A stretch of 34,594 nt of DNA from CAZVIK01 sp964627045 (GTDB lineage Bacteria; Acidobacteriota; Terriglobia; Bryobacterales; Bryobacteraceae). Below, piece by piece: positions 1 through 7,838 of this stretch. The first letter of the stretch is position 1, and each line of letters begins with the position of its first letter. A program made the translations under genes and the position numbers. Location of the stretch: contig CAZVIK010000014.1 in assembly GCA_964627045.1 (NCBI GenBank), positions 1-34,594 of the forward strand, in the 5' to 3' direction. The notes beneath the pieces were generated by a model that saw nothing but the letters and a program-made list of their open reading frames with translations, made no database searches and was not told where the DNA came from.

Positions 1-792
1 GGATACCAGTAGGAACCGCACGGGACCAGCGTCGGTGGCGACGGCGATCCGCTCCCCGTCCCCGAAGAGGACGGCGCTGGAAGGCCCGGCCATACAATCG
101 CGGGCGTAGTCGAAGTAGTTGGCGCCTTCGACGTCGAAGGCAAAGGGATCGCGATCCTCGTGAAAACGGGCGCTACCCTCGATCACGTAAGCGAAAGCCT
201 TATGGCCCGGCGGCACCGGCAGCGAGGCTGCCAACCCGGGCGGCACTCGGACGTCCAGATAGCGCGGCTCGATCACGATGTCCTCGACGGGCCCACGGAC
301 GCCGTTGATCTCACCGCAGACGACCTTGACCTTCACCCCGCCCTCCAGTTCGGTCTCCGGAATATCGGCCGCCGCCACGTCGCGGTATCGCGGATCCATC
401 ATCTTTTGCGACGCCGGCAGATTGGCCCAAAGCTGGATGCCACGGAGCCGCCCCTCCCGGTTGCCCTTGGGCATCTCCTGGTGGATGATGCCGCTGCCCG
501 CGGTCATCCATTGGACATCACCCGCCCCGATGACGCCCCGGTTGCCGAGGCTGTCGCCGTGTTCCACCGTCCCGTCCAGGACGTAGGTGATCGTTTCGAT
601 ACCCCTGTGCGGATGCCACGGGAAGCCGTTGAGGTAGTCCGCAGGGTTATCCGATCCGAACTCATCGAGCAAAAGGAACGGGTCGAACAATGGCGTGTCG
701 TGGAAGCCGAAGACGCGCTTCAGGTGGACACCGGCCCCTTCCACCGTCGGCGTGCCCCGGATGATCTTGCGAATGGCCCGGTATGGCTGCAT
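1..792 (-). CDS. Pirin family protein, C-terminus cut off by the window edge
   Basis: Translating the minus strand from the ATG at 792 gives an open frame of 264 codons that runs off the left edge. The pirin N-terminal cupin is clear: the four expected metal ligands are visible as His60 and His62 (in FPWHPHRG), His104 and Glu106 (in GIIHQEMP). The end of the visible part (VRFLLVS) is the usual start of the last pirin strand, so only a few dozen residues are missing. Pirins are cytoplasmic iron-binding bicupins; several have quercetin 2,3-dioxygenase activity and others act as redox-sensing co-regulators. Which applies here cannot be told. A long plus-strand frame over the same bases is its shadow. 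Family call is firm, function is not. Confidence 0.93.
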   Translation of the reverse strand, partial: MQPYRAIRKIIRGTPTVEGAGVHLKRVFGFHDTPLFDPFLLLDEFGSDNPADYLNGFPWHPHRGIETITYVLDGTVEHGDSLGNRGVIGAGDVQWMTAGSGIIHQEMPKGNREGRLRGIQLWANLPASQKMMDPRYRDVAAADIPETELEGGVKVKVVCGEINGVRGPVEDIVIEPRYLDVRVPPGLAASLPVPPGHKAFAYVIEGSARFHEDRDPFAFDVEGANYFDYARDCMAGPSSAVLFGDGERIAVATDAGPVRFLLVS

Positions 793-1435
793 GTTCCCCT
801 CCGACCGATTAGGGGCAGTATAGCGCGCGGCGCGGCGGCGCGGGCGGGCCAATGCCGCAGTCGTGCATCCCCGGGTCTGGCGATGACCTGGCCCGTGCCG
901 GCCGTGCAAACGGGCAGAACAACCGCGCCGGCGAGCAAAAAGTACGCGGTCGCCGGCCAAACTAGACCGGTTTCGAGCGTGCGGCTTGCGCCGGCCAGGG
1001 CCCAAGCGCCCCTTCCGGTCTCCCGGGCGTGGGAAGCCTTTGGCTTCGGGGCGGACGGCCTCCTGAAGGCGCCTTAATAACCAAAGTCGTTTGACATGAG
1101 TCATTTGTAAACGATCCGATTATTGAAACTTTCACCGCAGAAAAGCGTCTTATGATGTACGCTGGACGTTGGATCGTTGAAAAGGCTGGGCGGTTCAGAG
1201 AGGCAATGGACTTGGAACCAAAATTGCTGTATTATGGTGCACTTTGGCTCTGCGTTCAAGGCGCCTGGGGAGTTCAATAGAACGACGGGAGGGAACCGGA
1301 AGAGCTTTCGGACGGCGAACAACGAGGCAATCCGCTGCCGGTGAACGGAAGATTCCCGGGCCGGCCGGCGGGTGGGCAAAAAAAAGTTGTTGGGAATGGA
1401 GGCGGCGAGCCGATACATAGAGGAGGGAAAAGGCC
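793..1435. other. Intergenic region between divergent pirin and DksA-like genes
   Basis: No convincing gene. The first 290 bases are GC-rich and contain a small perfect hairpin (GAAGCC at 1033-1038, GGCTTC at 1042-1047) without a T-tract. The part from about 1081 to 1300 is clearly more AT-rich than its surroundings, as expected of a regulatory region. The downstream part leads into the DksA-like gene, with a possible promoter at 1207-1235. Open frames on the minus strand here look like chance. Confidence 0.5.
1207..1235 (+). promoter_or_regulatory. Possible promoter for the DksA-like gene
   Basis: TGGACT at 1207-1212 and TATTAT at 1230-1235 are 17 bases apart, matching 4 of 6 and 5 of 6 consensus bases. 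The implied leader is about 195 nt. This is a pattern match only and other choices are possible in this AT-rich stretch. Confidence 0.3.
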
Positions 1436-1819
1436 ATGACCAAGACCGAACTGAATCGACTGAAGAAGGTTCTGGAGACGAGGCAGGCGGAGCTCGCCCG
1501 GGTCTTGCGAAACCGCGAGGGGATTGCGATCGAAAAGAGCCCGGACGCGCTCGACGAGGTGCAGCATGCCGCCGAACGTGAACTGGCGATCCGCAACCTC
1601 GACCGGGAGTCCCATCTTCTGAGAAATGTGCGCGCCGCGCTGCAACGGATCGAAGACGGCTCCTACGGCACCTGCCTGCATTGCGAAGAGGACATCAGCC
1701 CCAAGCGGCTCGAAGCCGTGCCGTGGGCGGCCTACTGCATCCACTGCCAGGAGATCGCGGACCGCAACACCGAAGACAACGCCGAGATGTTCGACGACAT
1801 GCTGGTGCCCGCGGCATAG
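1436..1819 (+). CDS. TraR/DksA family zinc-finger protein
   Basis: A 127-residue protein with an N-terminal helical region and a C-terminal C4 zinc finger: CLHC followed about 20 residues later by CIHC, then a short acidic tail. This is the DksA/TraR layout: a coiled-coil that enters the RNA polymerase secondary channel, with a zinc-binding globular end. Members modulate transcription initiation, often with ppGpp. At 127 residues it is shorter than E. coli DksA (151) and similar to many Acidobacteriota and Firmicutes paralogues such as YteA-type proteins, so full DksA function is not assured. The start is supported by AGGAGG at 1421-1426, nine bases upstream. It stands alone between divergent and convergent neighbours and has a long leader. 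Confidence 0.9.
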   Translation: MTKTELNRLKKVLETRQAELARVLRNREGIAIEKSPDALDEVQHAAERELAIRNLDRESHLLRNVRAALQRIEDGSYGTCLHCEEDISPKRLEAVPWAAYCIHCQEIADRNTEDNAEMFDDMLVPAA

Positions 1820-1872
1820 ACGGATTCCTTCCCCGGGGGGCTTGGGCGACCAGGCCCCCTCCGATTTTCCCC

Positions 1873-2541
1873 CTATTTCAAGATCCGAATCGAATTGACC
1901 ATGCGGCGCGGCTCTTCGGGCTGCCGCCGCCAGGAGTAGAACTCTTCCCCGCTGCACGCCGTGCAGGCGCCGGAGACGCTGATTCGCTCCGGCGGAACCC
2001 CCGCCGCCACCGCCTGGCGCCGGTTGGCCTCCCGTAGGTCCAGGTGGACGGGCCCGTCCAGGTCCCGCCGCTCGGGGAACCATCGGGCAAACTGAGCGGC
2101 GACTTCCGCGCCGACGCGATAGCAGCAGCGCCCCACCGAGGGCCCTACCGCCACCCACAGGTCCCGCGCCTCGGCGCCGTATCGGTCTCGCATCGCGAGA
2201 ATCGCCTTTTCCACGATCGCCTGCGCGGTGCCCCGCCAGCCGGCATGGACCGCCGCCACGGCCCTCCGGACCGGATCGGCGATGAGGACGGGGACGCAAT
2301 CCGCCGTGCGCACGCCGATCCGAAGTCCCGGGACGTTGGTCAGGATGGCGTCGCCGCGGCCGATTCGCCCTTCCCCGCCCTCGGCCACCAGGCAGATGTC
2401 CGAATGAATCTGGGACAGGCTCACCAGATCGTCCTGCCGGTTCCAGTCGTGCGAATGGGCCGTACCGAAGCCGTGCTCCAGCCAGTCCAGTTCGAGGAGC
2501 CGCGTCGCGCGATGTACTTGCCGGTCGATTTGCCAGGACAT
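1873..2541 (-). CDS. pgeF: Peptidoglycan editing factor PgeF (laccase-domain / YfiH family)
   Basis: A 222-residue member of the YfiH/DUF152 laccase-domain family. The zinc site is intact: His46 in SQIHSD, Cys82 in TADCVP and His99 in VHAGWRG. The family was long called polyphenol oxidase; characterised members are purine nucleoside phosphorylases/adenosine deaminases, and in E. coli the protein prevents misincorporation at the peptidoglycan stem peptide. It is the last gene of a tight minus-strand run, 12 bases after nuoB. The 53 bases separating it from the convergent DksA-like gene hold no clear terminator. The N-terminus is a little short for the family (usually about 240-250 residues), but the catalytic core is complete. 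Confidence 0.9.
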   Translation of the reverse strand: MSWQIDRQVHRATRLLELDWLEHGFGTAHSHDWNRQDDLVSLSQIHSDICLVAEGGEGRIGRGDAILTNVPGLRIGVRTADCVPVLIADPVRRAVAAVHAGWRGTAQAIVEKAILAMRDRYGAEARDLWVAVGPSVGRCCYRVGAEVAAQFARWFPERRDLDGPVHLDLREANRRQAVAAGVPPERISVSGACTACSGEEFYSWRRQPEEPRRMVNSIRILK

Positions 2542-2553
2542 CCGGGCGTGCGG

Positions 2554-3120
2554 CTAGGCGGCGGGGTTTTCCGCGCGGGCGATGCGGACCTGCTGCTTGA
2601 AGCCCTCCAGCATCGACTCGTCCAGGCGGACTTCCGTCGGCCGTTTGGCGAAGGTGGACATCTTGTCGATCTTCTCCTGGAGCTTCAGGAGTCCATAGAA
2701 CAGGTTCTCGGGACGCGGCGGGCAGCCCGTGATATACACGTCCACCGGCACGATCTTGTCCACGCCCTGCAAGACGGCGTAGGTGTTGAAGGGACCGCCC
2801 ACACTGGAACAGGCGCCCATGGCGATCACCCATTTCGGCTCCGGCATCTGGTCGTAGAGCCGCTTGAGAACCGGGGCCATCTTCAAGGTGACCGTGCCGG
2901 CGACCAGCATCAGGTCCGATTGCCTGGGGCTGGGCCGGAAGACCTCGGCGCCAAACCGGGCGATGTCGAAGCGCGCCGCGCTGGAGGCGATCATCTCGAT
3001 GGCGCAACAGGCCAGCCCGAAGGTGAGCGGCCACAGCGAGTTGCCGCGCGCCCAGTTGAAAACCTGGTCCACCGACGTGACCAGGAAGTTCTGCTCGAAG
3101 CGGTTCTCTAAAATCGACAT
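2554..3120 (-). CDS. nuoB: NADH-quinone oxidoreductase subunit B (NuoB), solitary
   Basis: A 188-residue protein that matches NuoB along its length. NuoB carries iron-sulfur cluster N2, the last electron carrier before quinone in respiratory complex I. All four N2 ligands are present: tandem Cys38-Cys39 (GLACCAIEM), Cys104 (GACSS) and Cys133 (GCPPRPE). It therefore looks functional, not a relic. What is odd is its place: no other nuo gene is in the window, and it sits with short gaps (17 and 12 bases) between a sugar-nucleotide epimerase and pgeF. Either the complex I genes are scattered in this genome or this is a second copy. GGGGA lies seven bases before the ATG. Confidence 0.93.
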   Translation of the reverse strand: MSILENRFEQNFLVTSVDQVFNWARGNSLWPLTFGLACCAIEMIASSAARFDIARFGAEVFRPSPRQSDLMLVAGTVTLKMAPVLKRLYDQMPEPKWVIAMGACSSVGGPFNTYAVLQGVDKIVPVDVYITGCPPRPENLFYGLLKLQEKIDKMSTFAKRPTEVRLDESMLEGFKQQVRIARAENPAA

Positions 3121-3137
3121 CGCGATGTCCCCGGCGA

Positions 3138-4082
3138 CTACTTCATCTTATCATCGCGATACCACGCGAGCGTCCGGCGCAGACCCTCTTCCAGGCTGAA
3201 GCGCGGGCTGTGGCCGAGGTCCCGGACGGCCGACGCGGTACACGCCTGCGAGTGCCGCACATCCCCGGCGCGCGGCGGCTCGTAGTGCGCCGGGATGCTG
3301 ACGCCTTCAATTTCCTGCAACGTCCGCCACACCTGGTTCAGAGTGAAACGGCCCCCGTTGCCGGCGTTGTAGACGCCGCCTGCGGCGAGCGGAGCGTTCG
3401 CGGCCTTCAGCACAAGCTCCACGACGTCGTCCACATAGGTAAAATCGCGTGACTGTTCTCCGTCTCCGTGGATGGGCGGCGGCCGCCTCTCGCACAGGCA
3501 TCGGATGAAGATCGAGATCACGCCAGAATACGGGCTGGAGGGGTCCTGCCGCGGTCCATATACGTTGAAGAACCGGAGCGAGACTGTCTCCAACCCGAAG
3601 CAAAGGTGGAAGGCCCGCGCAAAATATTCCCCCGCCAGCTTTTGTGCGGCGTAGGGCGAACGGGGGTCCGGCGGCATGGTCTCGACCTTGGGCAGCGTCT
3701 CGCTGCCGCCATAGACCGAAGACGACGCGGCGTACACCACGCGTTTGACGCCGGCGGCGGCGGCGGCCCGAAGCACGTTGAAGGTGCCATCGACATTCAC
3801 CTCGTGGGACGGTACCGGGTCGGCGATCGAACGGGGCACCGATGGGATCGCCGCCAGGTGGAAGACGGTCCCGGCTCCCCGCATCGCGGCCGCGACCGAA
3901 TCGTAGTCGCGAATATCGGTCCGGAACCACTCGATCGAACCGGCGACTTCGGCCAGGTTCTCCTCGCGCCCGGTCAACAGGTTGTCGATGACGGTGACGC
4001 GTTCCGCCCCGGCATTCAGCAGCCCGCGGACGAGAGCGGATCCGATGAACCCGGCGCCCCCGGTAACCACGCACTTGTTCAT
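3138..4082 (-). CDS. NAD-dependent sugar-nucleotide epimerase/dehydratase
   Basis: A 314-residue extended short-chain dehydrogenase. The N-terminal Rossmann motif is GGAGFIG; the catalytic Tyr and Lys are in SPYAAQKLAGEYF, with the serine run ASSSVYGG before it, and RFFNVYGPRQ follows, all typical of UDP-glucose or UDP-N-acetylglucosamine 4-epimerases of the GalE/WbpP type. It would act in the cytoplasm on a nucleotide sugar for glycan synthesis. Exact substrate cannot be read from sequence. The start at 4082 is preferred because MNKCVVTGGAGFIG begins there and it overlaps the upstream isomerase by four bases (ATGA); the frame stays open far upstream but that part is a shadow. Upstream neighbours are a sugar isomerase and a glycosyltransferase. 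Confidence 0.9.
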   Translation of the reverse strand: MNKCVVTGGAGFIGSALVRGLLNAGAERVTVIDNLLTGREENLAEVAGSIEWFRTDIRDYDSVAAAMRGAGTVFHLAAIPSVPRSIADPVPSHEVNVDGTFNVLRAAAAAGVKRVVYAASSSVYGGSETLPKVETMPPDPRSPYAAQKLAGEYFARAFHLCFGLETVSLRFFNVYGPRQDPSSPYSGVISIFIRCLCERRPPPIHGDGEQSRDFTYVDDVVELVLKAANAPLAAGGVYNAGNGGRFTLNQVWRTLQEIEGVSIPAHYEPPRAGDVRHSQACTASAVRDLGHSPRFSLEEGLRRTLAWYRDDKMK

Positions 4083-4915
4083 ATCGCAATCCGGGCGGCC
4101 ACCGCGTCCAGATGCCGGCGCGTTTCCGCCATGATCCTTTCCGCTCCGAAGGAGAAATCGAACGCTTCCACGCTGACCCACCCGCCATAGCCGCGCGCGG
4201 CCAGCGCCCGCATCACCGGAAGAAAATCGTAGCTGCCGCAACCGGGATGCTTGCCGTCCATCTCGTTCACGTGAACGTGGCGGATGAGGTCGAAGTACCG
4301 GTCCACCAGGACTTCGTGCGGTTCGACTTCGGCCACGGCGTTGTGCGTGTCGAACATTGTGGCGACGTTCGGATGCCCGATGGCGCGGACAATGGCCGCC
4401 GCCTCGGCCAGCGAGGTAATCACATCGGTTTGATCGGGCGAAAGCGCTTCGATCAATAGCATGACGCCGCGCTCGGCCGCGTGTCCGGCGACGCCGGCCA
4501 TCCCTTCGGCGAAGTGGCGGGCGGCGTCCTGCGGGCTGATCCCGCCGGCGGTCGATCTTTGGCGCGGCGAACCGAACACCATGGTGCTGTCCGGCCCCAG
4601 ATCGGCGCTGAGGTCGATCAGCTTCCGGACGTAATCCCAACTGGATTCGCGCTGCGCCCGGTCCGGCGTGGTGACGTGCAGGGGCTTGGGCGCGGTCAGG
4701 AGCCAGTGCAGGCCCACATAGCGTATGCCTTCGGACTCCATGATGTCCCGCACCTCGCGGCGTCCTCCGGCGCTGAGCTCGACGGCATCCTCGCCGAGAG
4801 TGAAGCAGGCCAGCTCCAGCCCCGGAAATCCGGCGGCCAGGGCCGCCCGTACAGCGTCGCGAAACTCCCAGCCCTGGAAGATCTCGCTGCACGCCGCGTA
4901 ACGAAACATGGGCAT
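4079..4915 (-). CDS. Sugar phosphate isomerase/epimerase (xylose isomerase-like TIM barrel)
   Basis: A 278-residue AP-endonuclease-2-type TIM barrel protein. The usual metal ligands are visible: Glu in LLIEALSP, Asp in MFDTHN, His in HVHVNEMDGKHPG and a final Glu in VSVEAFDF. The family includes hydroxypyruvate isomerase, tagatose/psicose 3-epimerases, inosose dehydratase and related enzymes; the sequence does not decide between them. It overlaps the epimerase start by four bases and begins four bases after the stop of the GT2-methyltransferase gene, so the three are almost surely cotranscribed. Linkage to glycan genes could mean it makes a sugar precursor, but these proteins are very common in Acidobacteriota and Planctomycetota in many contexts. 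Confidence 0.85.
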   Translation of the reverse strand: MPMFRYAACSEIFQGWEFRDAVRAALAAGFPGLELACFTLGEDAVELSAGGRREVRDIMESEGIRYVGLHWLLTAPKPLHVTTPDRAQRESSWDYVRKLIDLSADLGPDSTMVFGSPRQRSTAGGISPQDAARHFAEGMAGVAGHAAERGVMLLIEALSPDQTDVITSLAEAAAIVRAIGHPNVATMFDTHNAVAEVEPHEVLVDRYFDLIRHVHVNEMDGKHPGCGSYDFLPVMRALAARGYGGWVSVEAFDFSFGAERIMAETRRHLDAVAARIAI

Positions 4916-4919
4916 CGCC

Positions 4920-6329
4920 TCACGACTCCTTGGCGGCCACGGCGACCAGCGACAACCCGCGCCAGGGCAGCAGGCCGTCGATCCGGCGCCAGAACCACAC
5001 CGTCTTGTCGAACAACTTCAGCGTGACCTTGCTGATGCGCCGCCGGTGGAACACCTTCCCGGAAATCCACCAGGCCGGCGCGCCGATCTTGTTCAACTGA
5101 TGAACGCTCTTCACGGAAAATCCCGCCGCGGAGAGCACGTCCCGAAGGTCGCGCTCGGAAAAACGCCTTTTGTGCCCCAGCGTGCGGTCAAGTCCGGTGA
5201 ACAGGGCGGGGCCCTGCGGCACCAGCACCAGGACGTTTCCGCCGGGAAGCAGCGCGTCGTGCAACCCTCGCAGCAGTTGTTCGGGACGCTGCGCGTGCTC
5301 GAGCACGTTGACGCAGATGGCCGTGTCGAAGGCGTCTTCCAGGCCGCGAAACGCGCCGGGCGCCTCCGGGTCCAGTTGCCGCACGATGACGTTCGGCGTG
5401 CGCAGGAAGCGGTTGCGCAAGGCGTGGACGTAGAGCGGGTCTCTTTCCGCGGCGATGTACTGAAGGCGCCTCCCCATGAGCCGCCCGGTGATATTGCCGA
5501 TTCCCGCTCCGACCTCCAGCACCGCGTCCCCCACGTGCGGACGAAGCAGGCGCGCCATCCAACTCAGATACTGCGGCGTCCCGGTCATGTTGTTCAGCAA
5601 CCCGCGGCCGTAAGGCTCCGAGTAGAGATCGTCGATCAGCCAGAAGCGCAGAACGGTCGCCAGCGCCTTGACGCCGTCCTTCCAGCCGATCTTCTTCCCC
5701 TCTTCGTAGGTGCGCCCGTGGTAGCTGATGGGGACCTCGTAGATACGCAGGTTGCGCTTGGCGCACTTCATGACGACTTCCGGCTCGAACCCGAAGCGGT
5801 CCGAGCGGATGGGAATGCTCTTCAGCAAGTCCGTCCGGAAGACCTTGTAGCAGGTCTCCATGTCGGTCACATCCAGGTCGCAGAAGATGTTCGAGATCGT
5901 CGTGAGCGTCTTATTGATGAGCGTGTGGCGGTAGGGGAGAACCCGGCGCTGCACCCCCGCCATGTATCGCGATCCGAAGACCACGTCGGCATGGCCGTCC
6001 AAAAGCGGCTTCAGGAGCCGCGGGTATTCGGCGGGGTCGTATTCGAGATCGGCATCCTGGACAATGCAGAAGTCGCCTGTGGCTTCCTGAATCGCCGTGC
6101 GGAGCGCCGCGCCCTTGCCGCGGTTCACGGGGTGGCGCAGGAGACAGATCCTGGGCTCGGCCGCGGCGAGCCGCTGGAGTATGTCCCAGGTGCCGTCGGT
6201 CGAGCGATCGTCGACCACGATCAACTCGCGCTCCATTTCTTCGGGCAGAGGCGCCGCCAGCACCTGCGCGAGGCTGCGTTCGGCCACGGTACGTTCGTTG
6301 TAGACGGGGATCAGGATGGATAGCTTCAC
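4920..6329 (-). CDS. Bifunctional GT2 glycosyltransferase / SAM-dependent methyltransferase
   Basis: A 469-residue fusion. Residues 1 to about 235 are a GT-A glycosyltransferase of the DPM/DPG-synthase type: ILIPVYNE at the start, Asp40-Asp41 in VVDDRSTDG and the metal-binding QDAD at 91-94. A class I methyltransferase follows, with SAM motif I (VLEVGAGIGNIT, from about 270), a later acidic motif and CVNVLEHAQ. GT domains of this type transfer a sugar from a nucleotide donor to polyprenyl phosphate or a lipid-linked acceptor; the methyltransferase may act on the same product. No membrane helix is evident. It is the first gene of the minus-strand run ending in pgeF. Both domains look intact, so this is a true fusion, not a frameshift product. 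Confidence 0.9.
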   Translation of the reverse strand: MKLSILIPVYNERTVAERSLAQVLAAPLPEEMERELIVVDDRSTDGTWDILQRLAAAEPRICLLRHPVNRGKGAALRTAIQEATGDFCIVQDADLEYDPAEYPRLLKPLLDGHADVVFGSRYMAGVQRRVLPYRHTLINKTLTTISNIFCDLDVTDMETCYKVFRTDLLKSIPIRSDRFGFEPEVVMKCAKRNLRIYEVPISYHGRTYEEGKKIGWKDGVKALATVLRFWLIDDLYSEPYGRGLLNNMTGTPQYLSWMARLLRPHVGDAVLEVGAGIGNITGRLMGRRLQYIAAERDPLYVHALRNRFLRTPNVIVRQLDPEAPGAFRGLEDAFDTAICVNVLEHAQRPEQLLRGLHDALLPGGNVLVLVPQGPALFTGLDRTLGHKRRFSERDLRDVLSAAGFSVKSVHQLNKIGAPAWWISGKVFHRRRISKVTLKLFDKTVWFWRRIDGLLPWRGLSLVAVAAKES

Positions 6330-6466
6330 GCGAACCCCTCAGTATATCCGGCTTGCGGCGGCGTTGCCCGCGCGTCGCTGGCCGGAGCGCGGCCGGCGAA
6401 GTGCGGAGGAACCGCCACGGCACGGCCCAGGTGGGCTGGTTTCGGGTATACTTTTTCGGAACGCGT

Positions 6467-6856
6467 ATGTTGTCGCCTCGCATTCCGGAAGGGGAGTACG
6501 ACACCGTCGAATTGCGCAGCGGGCGGCTGCACAAGATCCGCTTGAGCGAAGCACGGATGCTCGGCGAAGAGGACCGCATGGCGCCGGTCGTAAAGTGCTA
6601 CTGCCGGTCAAGCGACGTGATAACCCCGGCCGACGCCGAAGCGCAGATGCGCCCGACCTTCGTGTTTCCCGCACAGTTCTTCCGGGCCCTTGAGATGCTG
6701 ATCGGCAGCGACCTCACCGGGCGCATCTACACCGACACCGCCAAACGCCGCGTCCGGTTTTACTTGGATCTCAAAGAACACGCCGGTTTCCAGCACGAGA
6801 ACAACCACGCCGACCTGCACAGTCCCTGGTACATCGACAGCGTGATGAAGGAGTAG
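6467..6856 (+). CDS. Hypothetical protein, 129 residues
   Basis: Not recognised. The product has no signal peptide or membrane segment and looks like a compact alpha/beta or beta-rich soluble protein with a proline-, histidine- and aspartate-containing C-terminal tail (ENNHADLHSPWYIDSVMKE). One CYC pair occurs early in the second third. The frame remains open upstream to 6353, but the start at 6467 is preferred because coding-like sequence begins there and a TATACT box sits at 6447-6452, giving a very short leader. There is no good ribosome-binding site. It is monocistronic, divergent from the GT2-methyltransferase gene and convergent with ygjV. The reading frame lacks an alternative strand competitor with family similarity, so I treat it as real with moderate confidence. 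Confidence 0.6.
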   Translation: MLSPRIPEGEYDTVELRSGRLHKIRLSEARMLGEEDRMAPVVKCYCRSSDVITPADAEAQMRPTFVFPAQFFRALEMLIGSDLTGRIYTDTAKRRVRFYLDLKEHAGFQHENNHADLHSPWYIDSVMKE

Positions 6857-6949
6857 GCGCGCGCCCGATGGCCGACAGTGCGACTGCCGCGAGTGGAGCA
6901 AAAGGGACCCGGTCAAGCGGCGGTTTTCGAGTTTTCGTGCCATTTCGAC

Positions 6950-6983
6950 CGCATTTTTATTCATTTGAGTGAATATTTATGCG
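6950..6983. terminator. AT-rich inverted repeat between convergent genes
   Basis: Two 14-base arms (6950-6963 and 6970-6983) are complementary at 11 positions, with a three-base internal bubble and the loop TTTGAG. It lies where the plus-strand hypothetical gene and the minus-strand ygjV gene converge and overlaps the ygjV stop codon. T-rich flanks on both strands fit a bidirectional terminator, although the stem is AT-rich and weaker than usual. Confidence 0.4.
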
Positions 6984-7528
6984 ATCTGAGGCGGCTGGTT
7001 GAGGCCGCCGGCAGTTCGTGCGGCACGTTGGCCGGCAAGAATCCGCACGATGGTCGCGCCGTTGGCCAGCGCGATGACCGCCTCCAACAGCGTGCCGCCG
7101 ATGGAACCGCTGAGGATGTTGTTGGTGAGCCACGCGCCCGTGCAGGCCAGCAGCACCAGGCGCATGGGCACGCCGCGCATGTAGAAGATGGCGACGGTCC
7201 CGACGCAGGAGGACCCCACCGTCAGCCATCCGGTCCAGTTCTTCGAAAAGACCACGCCGGCCGAGAAATTCACGGCCACGATGGTGGCCACCACCATCCA
7301 GGACCGTTTCTTCAGCGCCAGCATGGACCGCACGGCGCTCACCAACGCACTGGAAGCGGCAGGTAGGTTTGCCAGCCAGAAGAAGTGAACGGCGTAGGCC
7401 AAAGACTGTCCGGCGTTCAGCAGCTTGAACCGGCGGTCGCAACGCTGCACAAACGCGGCCACGCCGAGGATGAACGCGGCGTAGCCGACACACTGCACGG
7501 GCGAGAAGAAGTCCATCGGGTTTCGCAT
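6977..7528 (-). CDS. YgjV family inner membrane protein
   Basis: A 183-residue integral membrane protein with about six hydrophobic segments, matching the Imp-YgjV family in both length and pattern (VQCVGYAAFILGVAAF near the start, GQSLAYAVHFFWL, then repeated short helices). The E. coli protein is also 183 residues. No function is established for the family; a transport role has been suggested only loosely. The start at 7528 is chosen because GGTGGGGGAA precedes it and because it gives the family length; the frame stays open for 20 more codons upstream without membrane character, and an ATG four codons later is a second option. A TAGAAT box on the minus strand at 7604-7609 could be its -10 element. 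Confidence 0.82.
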   Translation of the reverse strand: MRNPMDFFSPVQCVGYAAFILGVAAFVQRCDRRFKLLNAGQSLAYAVHFFWLANLPAASSALVSAVRSMLALKKRSWMVVATIVAVNFSAGVVFSKNWTGWLTVGSSCVGTVAIFYMRGVPMRLVLLACTGAWLTNNILSGSIGGTLLEAVIALANGATIVRILAGQRAARTAGGLNQPPQIA

Positions 7529-7838
7529 TTCCCCCACCAGGCCCCGGGGGCAAAGCGAGGACCGGTCCGGAAGGCGCGATGCGCACATCGCATCGCCAGG
7601 AGAATTCTAATCTTACCATCGCGGCCACGGATGCCCGGCGCTCCGCACCGGCTGCGGCTTCCGAATACCGGGCCGCACACGCCGGGAGAGTTCATTCGTA
7701 ATCCAGATACTAAACTCTGAATATATGCACGATTCGCGCGCATGCACAATTTACTGCAACTTACTTCACACAAAGGCGGGGACCGGGCGTATAATGGGGT
7801 AACCGCCGGCTCGGCGGCGCGATAGAGGGGATGCTGGC
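7529..7838. other. Divergent intergenic region ygjV / PEP-CTERM gene
   Basis: About 310 bases without a supported gene. The right half (7690-7800) is AT-rich, with a good plus-strand promoter candidate at 7765-7795. On the minus strand a TAGAAT box (7604-7609) lies within the palindrome AGAATTCT and could serve ygjV. No hairpin-type terminator or repeat family was seen. Confidence 0.5.
7765..7795 (+). promoter_or_regulatory. Probable sigma-70 promoter of the PEP-CTERM gene
   Basis: TTCACA (7765-7770) and a perfect TATAAT (7790-7795) are separated by 19 bases, a slightly long spacer. Transcription would start near 7802, giving a leader of about 37 nt that holds the ribosome-binding site AGAGGGG at 7824-7830, eight bases before the ATG at 7839. 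Confidence 0.55.

Noticed and set aside
160..1077. Long plus-strand frame over the pirin gene
   Set aside because: The minus strand encodes a clear pirin with all metal ligands; the plus frame has arginine-rich, family-free sequence typical of a shadow in GC-rich DNA.
1274..3034. 586-residue minus-strand frame spanning pgeF and nuoB
   Set aside because: It runs through two real genes in another frame and across the DksA-like gene; composition is shadow-like.
4083..4892. N-terminal extension of the epimerase frame up to 4892
   Set aside because: The extra part overlaps the isomerase gene in another frame, and the Rossmann motif starts right at 4082.
4908..6323. 471-residue plus-strand frame opposite the GT2-methyltransferase gene
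   Set aside because: Antisense shadow of a well-supported fusion protein; no recognisable domain and no ribosome-binding site.
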